Source: Pedobacter paludis
Lineage (GTDB): Bacteria > Bacteroidota > Bacteroidia > Sphingobacteriales > Sphingobacteriaceae
NCBI RefSeq assembly: GCF_003173575.1
Contig: NZ_QGNY01000009.1
Location: 62,001 to 126,000, forward strand
Direction of reading: 5' to 3'
Length of the DNA: 64,000 nucleotides
Below, piece by piece: positions 1 to 6,820 of this stretch. The notes under the pieces are model-generated. The model was not told the origin of the DNA. It saw only the letters and a program-made list of their open reading frames with translations, and made no database searches. Position 1 is the stretch's first letter. Every line of letters begins with the position of its first letter. A program made the position numbers and the translations under genes.

Positions 1-21
1 CAAATAGTTTAAAAATAAATC

Positions 22-119
22 CGTCGTCCTTTCGACTGAAGCGCAGTGAAATGGAGAAATCTTTGAAACAAGCTGTTAGATAAGTTCAAAGTTTTCTCCA
101 CCGCGGTCGAAATGACGAC
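22..119. repeat. Imperfect inverted repeat downstream of the pirin gene
   Basis: GTCGTC-CTTTCGAC near 23-35 faces GTCGAAATGACGAC at 106-119, and GGAGAAATCTTTGAA (53-67) faces TTCAAAGTTTTCTCC (85-99). The whole unit could fold into one long interrupted hairpin. It lies 3' of the minus-strand pirin gene and resembles dispersed intergenic palindromes of Bacteroidota, possibly acting as a 3' structure. No further copy of this exact family is seen in the window. Confidence 0.6.
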
Positions 120-147
120 AAATTTAATTCAATTGATAAAAATTAAT

Positions 148-870
148 CTAATTCAATTCCATCGGAACATCCATTAACAATACTTCAGCATCTGCTGTAT
201 TGGCTTTAAAGCTGATGCTATCGGTATCCCAGATTCCTAAACCATCTCTTTTGCTTAATGTTTGTCCGTCAATTGTAACTTCACCGCTGATTACAAAAGC
301 ATAAACCCCGTTTCCAGCTTTTTTGATTTTATATTCAGTTTCAAATCCCTCGTCAAATTTACCTAACGAAAACCAGGCATCCTGCTGAATCCAAACACCT
401 GCATCATCAGCACTTGGCGACAAAATCTGTTGAAAGTTGTTGTGCATCGCTTCAACATCTAAAGTCTGTTGGTCGTAACGTGGCGTTACATTTTTCTTAT
501 TTGGGAACAACCAAATCTGCAATAAATTCAATTGCTCATCTGCAAGTGCATTGTATTCACTATGACTAACGCCTGTTCCTGCGCTCATCACCTGAATTTC
601 TCCAGCGGTAATAGTTGCCGAATTCCCCATGCTATCTTTGTGCGCAATGGCTCCGGCTAATGGAATCGTAATGATTTCCATATTATCGTGCGGGTGAGTT
701 CCAAAACCCATTCCACCATCAATCAAGTCATCATTTAAAACCCTTAAAACTCCAAAGTGCATTCTTTCAGGATTGTAATAGTTAGCAAAACTGAATGAGT
801 GGTGAGCGTTTAACCAACCATGATTTGCATGGCCTCTGGTGTTTTCTTTGTGCAAAATAAACTGTGACAT
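148..870 (-). CDS. Pirin family protein (bicupin)
   Basis: 240-residue cytoplasmic bicupin of the pirin/YhhW family, whose members bind a metal in the N-terminal cupin and in some cases act as quercetin 2,3-dioxygenases. Visible ligands are H59 and H61 (THPHDNMEI) and H103 and E105 (SHSEYN), the usual pirin metal set. The second half is the weaker C-terminal cupin. I chose the ATG at 870, nine codons inside the longest frame, because AAGGA lies just upstream and the protein then begins at the conserved region. A TAAATTTG element 25 nt upstream would give a short leader. Substrate cannot be predicted; the gene stands alone. Confidence 0.85.
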   Translation of the reverse strand: MSQFILHKENTRGHANHGWLNAHHSFSFANYYNPERMHFGVLRVLNDDLIDGGMGFGTHPHDNMEIITIPLAGAIAHKDSMGNSATITAGEIQVMSAGTGVSHSEYNALADEQLNLLQIWLFPNKKNVTPRYDQQTLDVEAMHNNFQQILSPSADDAGVWIQQDAWFSLGKFDEGFETEYKIKKAGNGVYAFVISGEVTIDGQTLSKRDGLGIWDTDSISFKANTADAEVLLMDVPMELN

Positions 871-894
871 AAATTTCCTTTCTTGTTTATGATA

Positions 895-902
895 CAAATT
901 TA
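895..902 (-). promoter_or_regulatory. Candidate Bacteroidota -7 element for the pirin gene
   Basis: The minus strand reads TAAATTTG, an exact match to the Bacteroidota TAnnTTTG element, about 25 nt upstream of the chosen ATG at 870. A clear -33 TTTG at the usual spacing is not evident, so this is tentative. Confidence 0.35.
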
Positions 903-981
903 CTGCAGGTTTTAAACCTGTGCATTGATGTAGGGTAAGAAAGTTTTTAGTCTGGAGTCAGAAGCCCGAAGTTTTGAATAC

Positions 982-1662
982 TTAAGGATTGAGCCTTGCT
1001 AAAACCGCATTACTATTGAGCTCTCTTAGCGCATCCAAAGCTACCCAGTTTGCTTTTTTGTTTTGTTGGGCGAGGATGTTATTTGCCGTATCGATAACGT
1101 ATTGATGGAGAAATGCGTTTCTTTTACCAATTTGTCTTAATGCCCAATTAATTGCTTTTTTAACGAAATTCCGATTATCGTAAGCTTCTCTCTCGATGAT
1201 TGGCAGGAAACTCAAGAAAGTTTCATTAGGTTCTTTCTTAAGATGAACCGCAGCTTCCGCCATTAAAACAAAGCCGGTTCGCTTTACGAATTCTTCATCG
1301 GCTTTGGTAAACTCCAGAACTTTCGATCTAAAATAAGGTGTCTTAACGAAGAGATTTCCGCAGGCTTGATCGCACATATCCCAGGAAGTGAAATCTTTTG
1401 TCCATGAGTCTATTTGCGATTCGGTAACGCGTTTATAATCGCCAATAAAGGTTGCCAAAAGGCGAGCCTCATGAAAACCTGTTTCCCAAAGCTGCAACGA
1501 TAATTCTTGGTTCTTACCAATCTGCTTGGCCAGCTTACGAATGTTGGGCACCCGAATACCAAAGGCTTTTGAAATATCGATTCCAAAATGCTCCATCTTT
1601 TTTAAATATTTAGGCTCGCTGATGGATTTAAGTTCGGAAAGGATAAAATCGATATCGTTCAT
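982..1662 (-). CDS. DNA alkylation repair protein, AlkD-like HEAT-repeat glycosylase
   Basis: 226 residues, all-helical and close to full length for the AlkC/AlkD family, whose HEAT-like repeats wrap damaged DNA and excise cationic alkylpurines without base flipping. Family signatures are TSWDMCDQ (W94, D95, where the family places aromatic and acidic active-site residues) and NFVKKAINWALRQIGKRN (166-182). There is no signal peptide. The gene is monocistronic, over 100 bp from the pirin gene and about 430 bp from metZ. The family is clear; lesion specificity is not, since some relatives are uncharacterised paralogues. Confidence 0.85.
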   Translation of the reverse strand: MNDIDFILSELKSISEPKYLKKMEHFGIDISKAFGIRVPNIRKLAKQIGKNQELSLQLWETGFHEARLLATFIGDYKRVTESQIDSWTKDFTSWDMCDQACGNLFVKTPYFRSKVLEFTKADEEFVKRTGFVLMAEAAVHLKKEPNETFLSFLPIIEREAYDNRNFVKKAINWALRQIGKRNAFLHQYVIDTANNILAQQNKKANWVALDALRELNSNAVLARLNP

Positions 1663-1884
1663 GGCTAGAATTTAGACTTAAGTAATTATCCTAAATTAAA
1701 AATTATTTGTTTTAAATTTAATTACAAAGTATAAGAAATAGTAGTTAGAATTAAGTATTTGCGCTACGAAAGGCCTGAGTAATGTCTCTCCGTTTCCCTT
1801 AAATCGGCCTAACAAATTTTTGGGGATGCAGAATCCAAGCCTTATCACAGACTTCAATACAAAAATTTTAAGCCGACACTTTTG

Positions 1885-1906
1885 TTTCTTTTGGTGTCAA
1901 AAGAAA
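1885..1906. repeat. Perfect 9-bp palindrome with 4-nt loop
   Basis: TTTCTTTTG (1885-1893), GTGT, CAAAAGAAA (1898-1906), followed by more A. On the minus strand this would be a hairpin preceded by a T-run rather than followed by one, so it is not a classical terminator in that direction. Confidence 0.55.
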
Positions 1907-1930
1907 AAAGCCCGTCTGGCCAAGACAATA

Positions 1931-1980
1931 AACACCCCGCCTTGCAGGCACCCCTCTAACAGAGGGGAATTACAAATCGC
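1931..1980. repeat. Isolated half-unit of the 40.4-41.1 kb repeat family
   Basis: AACACCCCGCCTTGCAGGCA followed by an AGAGGGGAATTACAAAT segment matches, with a few differences, 40608-40657 and its tandem neighbours. The partner arm seen in the array is missing here. This shows the sequence is dispersed in the genome and not confined to the sugar locus. Confidence 0.75.
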
Positions 1981-2009
1981 CTATTATAAAATCAGAATAC
2001 ATTTAATAC

Positions 2010-2041
2010 AAAAAGCGGGGCTATCTTAACCGATGCCCCAC
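2010..2041 (-). terminator. Rho-independent terminator for metZ
   Basis: On the minus strand the arms GGGGC and GCCCC (2035-2039 and 2017-2021) enclose a 13-nt loop and are followed by GCTTTTTG. It lies about 55 bp beyond the metZ stop codon. Confidence 0.55.
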
Positions 2042-2094
2042 TGCAATTGCTTTTCTAATAAAGATTCTGAAATAAACCCAGAGTGACAAACAGG

Positions 2095-3261
2095 TTATGC
2101 CAATGCTTGCTCAATATCTGCAAGAATATCATTTATATGCTCTAAACCGATAGATAATCGAATAGAACCTTGTTCAATACCTACAATATTGCGTTCTTCT
2201 TCAGTTAATTTGCTGTGCGTACTTGTTGCAGGATGCGTAGCGATAGAACGTGTATCTGCTAAGTTTGCTGAGATAGAAAACATTTTCAAACCATCCATAA
2301 ATTTGCTGGCACCTTCTACCCCGCCTTCAACAACAATGGTTACAATTCCACCGCCCTGTTTCATTTGCTTTTTGGCAATTTCATACTGCGGATGTGAAGG
2401 TAAAAAAGGATATTTCACCAATTTAATTTTAGGATGGCTTTCTAAATATTCTGCAACTTTTAAGGCATTTTCGCAATGGCGATCCATACGAACAGCTAAT
2501 GTTTCTAAGCTTTTCGATAAGATCCATGCGTTAAAAGGTGATAACGAAGGACCGCTGTGACGGGCAAAATTCATTACTTCTGTAATTAAATCTTTTCTTC
2601 CCAAAATTACACCACCCAACACACGACCTTGTCCATCAATATATTTTGTAGCCGAGTGAATGGAAATATGGGCACCCAATGCAATTGGCTGTTGTAAATA
2701 TGGCGTTGCAAAACAATTATCAACCACTAAGAGTTGATTGTGTTTTTTAGCCAAGTCACCCAAAAACTTCAGATCGATAATGTCAATACCAGGGTTTGAT
2801 GGCGTTTCAACGAAAATCATTTTAGTATTTGGTTTGATCAATCCTTCCCAATCTTCTGGTTTATCCAAATCTGCATAATCGAATGTTACGCCCCATTTAG
2901 AAAAAACATTAGTAAGCAACTGGTGCGTAGAACCAAAAACCGAACGGCTTGAAACAATATGATCACCATTTTTTAAAAAAGCACCAAAAGTTGTAAAAAT
3001 AGCTGCCATTCCAGTTGCCGTAGCAAAACCATCTTCGGCCCCTTCCAATAAGCACATTTTTTCGATGAACTCTGATGTATTGGGATTTGCATAACGGCTA
3101 TACACATTTCCTTCTTTTTCATTGGCAAATAGGGCACGCATTTCTTCAGCATCATCAAACTTGTAGCTCGATGTTAAATAAATTGGGGATGAATGTTCTT
3201 TATGTAAGCTGCGTTCTACTTGAGTGCGGATCGCTATGGTTTCAAAATTTTCAGGTTTCAT
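2095..3261 (-). CDS. metZ: O-succinylhomoserine sulfhydrylase / trans-sulfuration PLP enzyme
   Basis: 388-residue fold-type I PLP enzyme of the Cys/Met metabolism family. The Schiff-base lysine is K206 in SATKYIDGQGR; D181 (VVDNCFATP) and the YSRYANPN motif (54-61) are the usual cofactor and neighbouring-subunit contacts. The DGQGR context and NAWILSKSLETLAVRMDRH segment resemble MetZ more than MetB or MetC, so sulfide incorporation into an activated homoserine is the best guess. Acyl-donor specificity (succinyl or acetyl) cannot be read off. The gene is 48 bp downstream of the osmC-like gene and may be co-transcribed. Cystathionine gamma-synthase is the main alternative. Confidence 0.85.
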   Translation of the reverse strand: MKPENFETIAIRTQVERSLHKEHSSPIYLTSSYKFDDAEEMRALFANEKEGNVYSRYANPNTSEFIEKMCLLEGAEDGFATATGMAAIFTTFGAFLKNGDHIVSSRSVFGSTHQLLTNVFSKWGVTFDYADLDKPEDWEGLIKPNTKMIFVETPSNPGIDIIDLKFLGDLAKKHNQLLVVDNCFATPYLQQPIALGAHISIHSATKYIDGQGRVLGGVILGRKDLITEVMNFARHSGPSLSPFNAWILSKSLETLAVRMDRHCENALKVAEYLESHPKIKLVKYPFLPSHPQYEIAKKQMKQGGGIVTIVVEGGVEGASKFMDGLKMFSISANLADTRSIATHPATSTHSKLTEEERNIVGIEQGSIRLSIGLEHINDILADIEQALA

Positions 3262-3309
3262 TTTGTTTTGTGATATGAGTATTGGGATTTGAGATGAGGA
3301 ATTCTGATC

Positions 3310-3729
3310 TTAATCCTTATTTATCGTGTAAGTAAAATTAATTGTTGCTGATCGGCCTAAAATATTGGAAACAGAGCAGTATTTATCAAAAGTCATGGCT
3401 AAGGCTCGCTCTACTTTGGCAGTGCTTAAATCGCCAAACAAATCGAAATGAATGTTGATCACATCAAAGATCGGGGGCATTTCTTCATCCTTTCTGGTTG
3501 CATTAATGGCAATTTTAATATCGTTTAATGGCTCTTTTTGCTTGGTTAAAACATTTACCATATCTATCCCACTACAGCCACCAAGCCCGACCAAAAGCAT
3601 TTCCATTGGTCTAAACCCCTTGCCCTCGCCACCAATTGCAGCTTTTGCATCCAACTCTACGGTAAACCCGCTTTCATTTTCTGCCTCGAAGTTAAATTTT
3701 CCGCTTTTGCGGATTAGGTTTATATTCAT
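3310..3729 (-). CDS. OsmC family peroxiredoxin-like protein
   Basis: 139 residues, the usual length of OsmC/Ohr proteins, which reduce organic hydroperoxides with two cysteines. C52 (GLGGCSGIDMVNVL) and C118 (KYCSVSNIL) are the conserved redox pair at expected spacing. No signal peptide, so cytoplasmic. It looks closer to the general OsmC/YhfA-type branch than to Ohr. It lies 72 bp after ispE and 48 bp before metZ on the same strand, suggesting an ispE-osmC-metZ transcript, but the gaps could hold promoters. Confidence 0.88.
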   Translation of the reverse strand: MNINLIRKSGKFNFEAENESGFTVELDAKAAIGGEGKGFRPMEMLLVGLGGCSGIDMVNVLTKQKEPLNDIKIAINATRKDEEMPPIFDVINIHFDLFGDLSTAKVERALAMTFDKYCSVSNILGRSATINFTYTINKD

Positions 3730-3801
3730 TTTGTTAGTATCGAGTATTTAGTATCAAGACGATTTTGCATTAGTCTTTCAGCTTTTACCTTTCAGCTCTT
3801 T

Positions 3802-4605
3802 TTAAATATTATAATAAACTATGTTGTCTTTTTCCAGTTTGGGCAGTTTAACGGGTTCGTTAAAAATTGCAAAAACCGACGAACCGCTACCACTCATTAA
3901 AGCGAATGTTGCGCCTGCATCGTATAAACTGGTTTTTATTTGATGAATTTGGGGATACTTTGCGAATACCGATGGCTCGAAATCGTTGATAACCTTATTT
4001 TTCCATGTTGTTGGCGACAAATGTATGATTTCTTTTAAGGATTGCAAAGGCTTTTGAGGTTTTACTAAGGCATAAGCATCGGCCGTACTCACATGTACAG
4101 GTGGTTTTACCAAAACTTTAAACCAAGCTGACAATTCAACTTCGCATTTTTCAAATTCATCGCCCTTGTTAAATGCATATACTGGCTTGTTTTCAATAAA
4201 GAAGGCACAGTCCGCTCCAAGCTGTCGGGCATAAGTTTCCATTTGTTTTACCGACAAATCCAATCTGAATTTATCATTCAACAATTTAATTAGGAAAGCA
4301 CAATCAGCAGATCCTCCACCCAAACCAGCGCCTACAGGTATATTTTTTAAAAGATTGATTTGTTGAGGTGGAATGTTAAAATCCTTCTTTACCAAATTGT
4401 ATGCTTTTATACATAAATTATCATTTGCATCACCAGGAATATCAATGCCATGAATTTTGCAGGAAGTAAAATCAGCATCAGTAATTTCAACAGCGTCTTT
4501 AATATTAATCGGGTAAAAAACAGTTTCGAGATTGTGATATCCGTCGCTGCGTTTTTCAGTAATATTTAAGCCTAGGTTTATTTTTGCGTTTGGAAAGGAT
4601 AACAT
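3802..4605 (-). CDS. ispE: 4-diphosphocytidyl-2-C-methyl-D-erythritol kinase
   Basis: 267-residue GHMP kinase of the MEP isoprenoid pathway that phosphorylates CDP-methylerythritol at the 2-hydroxyl. Visible are K8 in NAKINLGLN, the glycine-rich ATP loop PVGAGLGGGSAD (90-101), the candidate catalytic aspartate D132 (GADCAFF) and the C-terminal GSGSSVFA motif. I placed the start at ATG 4605; the frame stays open 25 codons upstream, but that stretch is a translated 7-bp tandem repeat and shows no family similarity. The repeat occupies the ribosome-binding region (4609-4641), which may affect translation. Confidence 0.92.
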   Translation of the reverse strand: MLSFPNAKINLGLNITEKRSDGYHNLETVFYPINIKDAVEITDADFTSCKIHGIDIPGDANDNLCIKAYNLVKKDFNIPPQQINLLKNIPVGAGLGGGSADCAFLIKLLNDKFRLDLSVKQMETYARQLGADCAFFIENKPVYAFNKGDEFEKCEVELSAWFKVLVKPPVHVSTADAYALVKPQKPLQSLKEIIHLSPTTWKNKVINDFEPSVFAKYPQIHQIKTSLYDAGATFALMSGSGSSVFAIFNEPVKLPKLEKDNIVYYNI

Positions 4606-4608
4606 TCG

Positions 4609-4641
4609 GATTTGAGATTTGAGATTTGAGATTTGAGATTT
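4609..4641. repeat. 7-bp tandem repeat (GATTTGA)4 in the ispE leader
   Basis: Four perfect GATTTGA units at 4609-4636 plus a five-base remnant. They begin 4 bp upstream of the ispE ATG. A degenerate relative (GGGATTTGAGATGAGG, 3284-3299) precedes metZ. Confidence 0.9.
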
Positions 4642-4781
4642 CCACTCAAAGCCAAATACAGTGCTGATGCAAACATACAAAAGTCAGGCTTGTTTAAAAA
4701 TCAGTTAATGTAGAAAACTAAAAGATTTCGGGATTAAGATTTTTTACATATTTGTAATTAATAATTTATTTAAGATTTGGA

Positions 4782-4804
4782 AGCCCCTTTAGGGGTTTGG
4801 GGTT
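4782..4804. repeat. Left G/C-rich inverted repeat abutting the thyA start codon
   Basis: The 23 bp contain the small palindrome CCCCTTTAGGGG followed by TTTGGGGTT and end exactly at the thyA ATG. An inverted relative starts exactly after the thyA stop codon (5600-5626). Confidence 0.75.
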
Positions 4805-5599
4805 ATGAAACAATATTTAGATTTAATGCAACATGTGCTGGATAACGGCGCTCAAAAACACGACCGTACAGGAACAGGAACCATTAGCGTTTTTGGCTAT
4901 CAAATGCGTTTTAATTTGCAGGAAGGTTTTCCGATGGTTACCACAAAGAAATTGCACTTAAAATCTATTATACACGAATTAATCTGGTTTTTAACTGGCG
5001 ATACCAACATTAAATATTTGAAAGATAACGGCGTTCGCATTTGGGATGAATGGGCTGATGAAGATGGGAACTTAGGTCCTGTTTATGGTTCGCAATGGAG
5101 AAGCTGGCCAACTCCTGATGGGCAACATATCGATCAGATTACCAATATTATCAATACCATAAAAAACAATCCCGATTCTCGCAGAATTATTGTTTCAGCA
5201 TGGAATGTTGCAGAAATAGAGAATATGGCCTTACCTCCTTGTCATGCTTTTTTTCAGTTTTATGTAGCAGATGGCAAATTAAGTTGCCAGTTATACCAAC
5301 GCAGTGCCGATATTTTCTTAGGCGTTCCTTTTAATATTGCATCTTATGCTTTGTTAACCATGATGGTTGCACAGGTTTGTGGCTTAGAGGCAGGCGATTT
5401 CGTTCATACTTTAGGCGATGCGCATTTATATAACAACCACATTGAGCAAGCGCATTTACAATTGAGCAGAGAGCCAAAACCATTGCCTACAATGAAAATT
5501 AACCCTGATGTGAAAAGCATTTTCGATTTCAAATTTGAGGATTTTACCTTGGAGAATTACGAAGCGCATCCGCACATTAAAGGTGTAGTGGCGGTATAA
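4805..5599 (+). CDS. thyA: Thymidylate synthase
   Basis: 264 residues, exactly the length of E. coli ThyA. It converts dUMP and methylenetetrahydrofolate to dTMP and dihydrofolate in the cytoplasm. The catalytic cysteine is C146 (LPPCHAFFQFYV), and RTGTGT (21-26), DSRRIIVSAWN (124-134) and QRSADIFLGVPFN mark the phosphate- and folate-binding regions. The start has no Shine-Dalgarno; it is preceded directly by a G/C-rich palindrome. The product dihydrofolate is recycled by the DHFR encoded 207 bp downstream, the classic thyA-folA pairing. Confidence 0.97.
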   Translation: MKQYLDLMQHVLDNGAQKHDRTGTGTISVFGYQMRFNLQEGFPMVTTKKLHLKSIIHELIWFLTGDTNIKYLKDNGVRIWDEWADEDGNLGPVYGSQWRSWPTPDGQHIDQITNIINTIKNNPDSRRIIVSAWNVAEIENMALPPCHAFFQFYVADGKLSCQLYQRSADIFLGVPFNIASYALLTMMVAQVCGLEAGDFVHTLGDAHLYNNHIEQAHLQLSREPKPLPTMKINPDVKSIFDFKFEDFTLENYEAHPHIKGVVAV

Positions 5600-5626
5600 C
5601 CCCCCCAGCCCCCTGAAGGGGGAGCT
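5600..5626. repeat. Right G/C-rich inverted repeat abutting the thyA stop codon
   Basis: Begins at the base after the TAA with a C-run, then AGCCCCCTGAAGGGGGAGCT. Its reverse complement aligns with 4782-4804, so the thyA reading frame is bracketed by inverted copies. Confidence 0.75.
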
Positions 5627-5661
5627 AAAAGCAAATTGAAAAATTAAGGAGCATAAAAATC

Positions 5662-5752
5662 AGATTGCTTCACACTTACTCGCATAGCCCAGTTTCAGTT
5701 CGCAATGACGCTTCAACTGTCGTCATTGCGAGGAGGAATGACGAAGCAATCT
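5662..5752. repeat. REP-like inverted repeat, copy A
   Basis: AGATTGCTTC (5662) and TCGCAATGACG (5700-5710) are mirrored by CGTCATTGCGA (5721-5731) and GAAGCAATCT (5743-5752). Same family as 6336-6451 and 12763-12878. Lies between thyA and folA. Confidence 0.85.
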
Positions 5753-5806
5753 CATTCAAATATCACACCCGCAATCTTAAGAAAGTGCCGTTGTCTATTT
5801 TAACTA

Positions 5807-6325
5807 ATGAAACCAATGACTAATGAACCAAAAACCCCTTCGCTTTCTATAGCCGTTGCAGTGGGAGAAAATTTTGCTATAGGCAAAAACAACCAGCTTT
5901 TATGGCACATGCCTGCTGACTTAAAATTCTTTAAACAAACCACTTCTGGGCACACAGTTGTAATGGGACGCAAAACTTTTGATTCGGTTGGAAAACCTTT
6001 ACCAAACCGTAGGAATATCGTAATAACCAGAGATAGCTCATTAAAAATTGATGGCGTTGAAGTGGTAAATAGTTTGGAAGAAGCTATAGAGATTACCAAA
6101 AATGAAGAAAAGCCAGTTTTTATAGTAGGTGGAGCAGAAATTTATCGTCAGGCCTTACCGAAAACAAATTCACTTTACTTAACTACCATACATCATACTT
6201 TCGATGCGGATACTTTTTTTCCTGCGATTGACAGAAATGAGTGGGAAACAGTAAGTTCTGAACCTCACAAAGCTGATGAAAAAAATAAATACGATTATAC
6301 TTTTGAGGTTTTAAAGCGAAAGTAA
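5807..6325 (+). CDS. folA: Dihydrofolate reductase
   Basis: 172-residue type I DHFR that regenerates tetrahydrofolate with NADPH. Seen are SIAVAVGENFAIGKNNQLLWHMPADLKFF split over residues 14-42, including the Trp and the carboxylate D39 equivalent to E. coli Asp27, then VVMGRKTFDSVGKPLPNR and the cofactor loop VGGAEIY. The N-terminus runs about ten residues longer than in E. coli; either ATG 5807 or ATG 5816 could be used. It lies behind thyA on the same strand, separated by a REP-like hairpin. Confidence 0.95.
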   Translation: MKPMTNEPKTPSLSIAVAVGENFAIGKNNQLLWHMPADLKFFKQTTSGHTVVMGRKTFDSVGKPLPNRRNIVITRDSSLKIDGVEVVNSLEEAIEITKNEEKPVFIVGGAEIYRQALPKTNSLYLTTIHHTFDADTFFPAIDRNEWETVSSEPHKADEKNKYDYTFEVLKRK

Positions 6326-6335
6326 ATTGATGTGG

Positions 6336-6451
6336 CCGTCATTGCGAGGAACGAAGCAATCTTAATGCACTCGTTATTATAGGCATATTTTTCATAATTG
6401 TTAAAAGCACCAACCTCCGTTGTAAGATTGCTTCCTGCCTCGCAATGACGG
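6336..6451. repeat. REP-like inverted repeat, copy B
   Basis: Left arm 6336-6364 and right arm 6423-6451 are reverse complements apart from a short internal mismatch (GAACGAAGCAATC against GATTGCTTCCTGC). Core words are GTCATTGCGAGG and GAAGCAATCTTA. Downstream of folA. Confidence 0.9.
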
Positions 6452-6542
6452 AAGTGTTATGCATTTAGTCGAAAATAGAAATTGCATTGTTCCCACCTAA
6501 ACCCGATATCCGTGGAAAGCCACTGATTCTTCTTCGGTACTT

Positions 6543-6621
6543 GGAACATTAGTTCCGTGGGCGTTCCTTTGGAACGGGACCGAACCAAAACCGAAAGCTT
6601 TTGCCGTTGTTCCAAAGGAAC
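6543..6621. repeat. Cluster of GGAAC/GTTCC palindromes
   Basis: GGAACATTAGTTCC (6543-6556), GTTCCTTTGGAAC (6563-6575) and GTTCCAAAGGAAC (6609-6621) recur within 80 bp. The last two also pair with each other. Their role is unknown. Confidence 0.6.
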
Positions 6622-6766
6622 TCTTGTGGAGCTTTCATAATAATTTAAGCATCAAACCGAGAATCAAAAATGAATTCAGAGCGATGAATGTTCGTGTATT
6701 ATTCTCTGTTTGGAATTAATGTTAATAAATTATCAATTAAGGGGTTCTATAATTTAAAAATTTAAT

Positions 6767-6774
6767 TAGATTTG
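6767..6774 (+). promoter_or_regulatory. Candidate -7 element for secDF
   Basis: TAGATTTG fits the Bacteroidota TAnnTTTG element and would give a leader of about 40 nt before the secDF ATG. The -33 TTTG is not obvious. Confidence 0.4.
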
Positions 6775-6820
6775 CCGACTTGTTAAAAAACAGCGAAAGA
6801 CAAATTATTTTAAACAAACA

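Larger units (their letters stand above)
1663..2094. other. 432-bp gap with dispersed repeat pieces and a metZ terminator
   Basis: This gap between the alkD-like gene and metZ contains a 9-bp perfect palindromic hairpin at 1885-1906, a single half-copy (1931-1980) of the repeat tandemly arrayed at 40434-41139, and a terminator-like hairpin at 2010-2041. A 69-codon open frame at 1820-2029 runs through these repeats and is not regarded as a gene. Confidence 0.6.
6326..6820. other. 495-bp gap with two repeat families and the secDF promoter
   Basis: Holds REP-like copy B (6336-6451), a cluster of GGAAC/GTTCC palindromes (6543-6621) and a TAGATTTG promoter element (6767-6774). No credible coding frame was seen. 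Confidence 0.6.

Noticed and set aside
1820..2029. 69-codon open frame in the alkD-metZ gap
   Set aside because: It runs through the dispersed repeat half and the TTTCTTTTG palindrome, and its product resembles translated repeats, not a protein family.
4606..4680. N-terminal extension of ispE upstream of ATG 4605
   Set aside because: The extension is a translation of the 7-bp tandem repeat and flanks; IspE proteins start at the chosen Met region.
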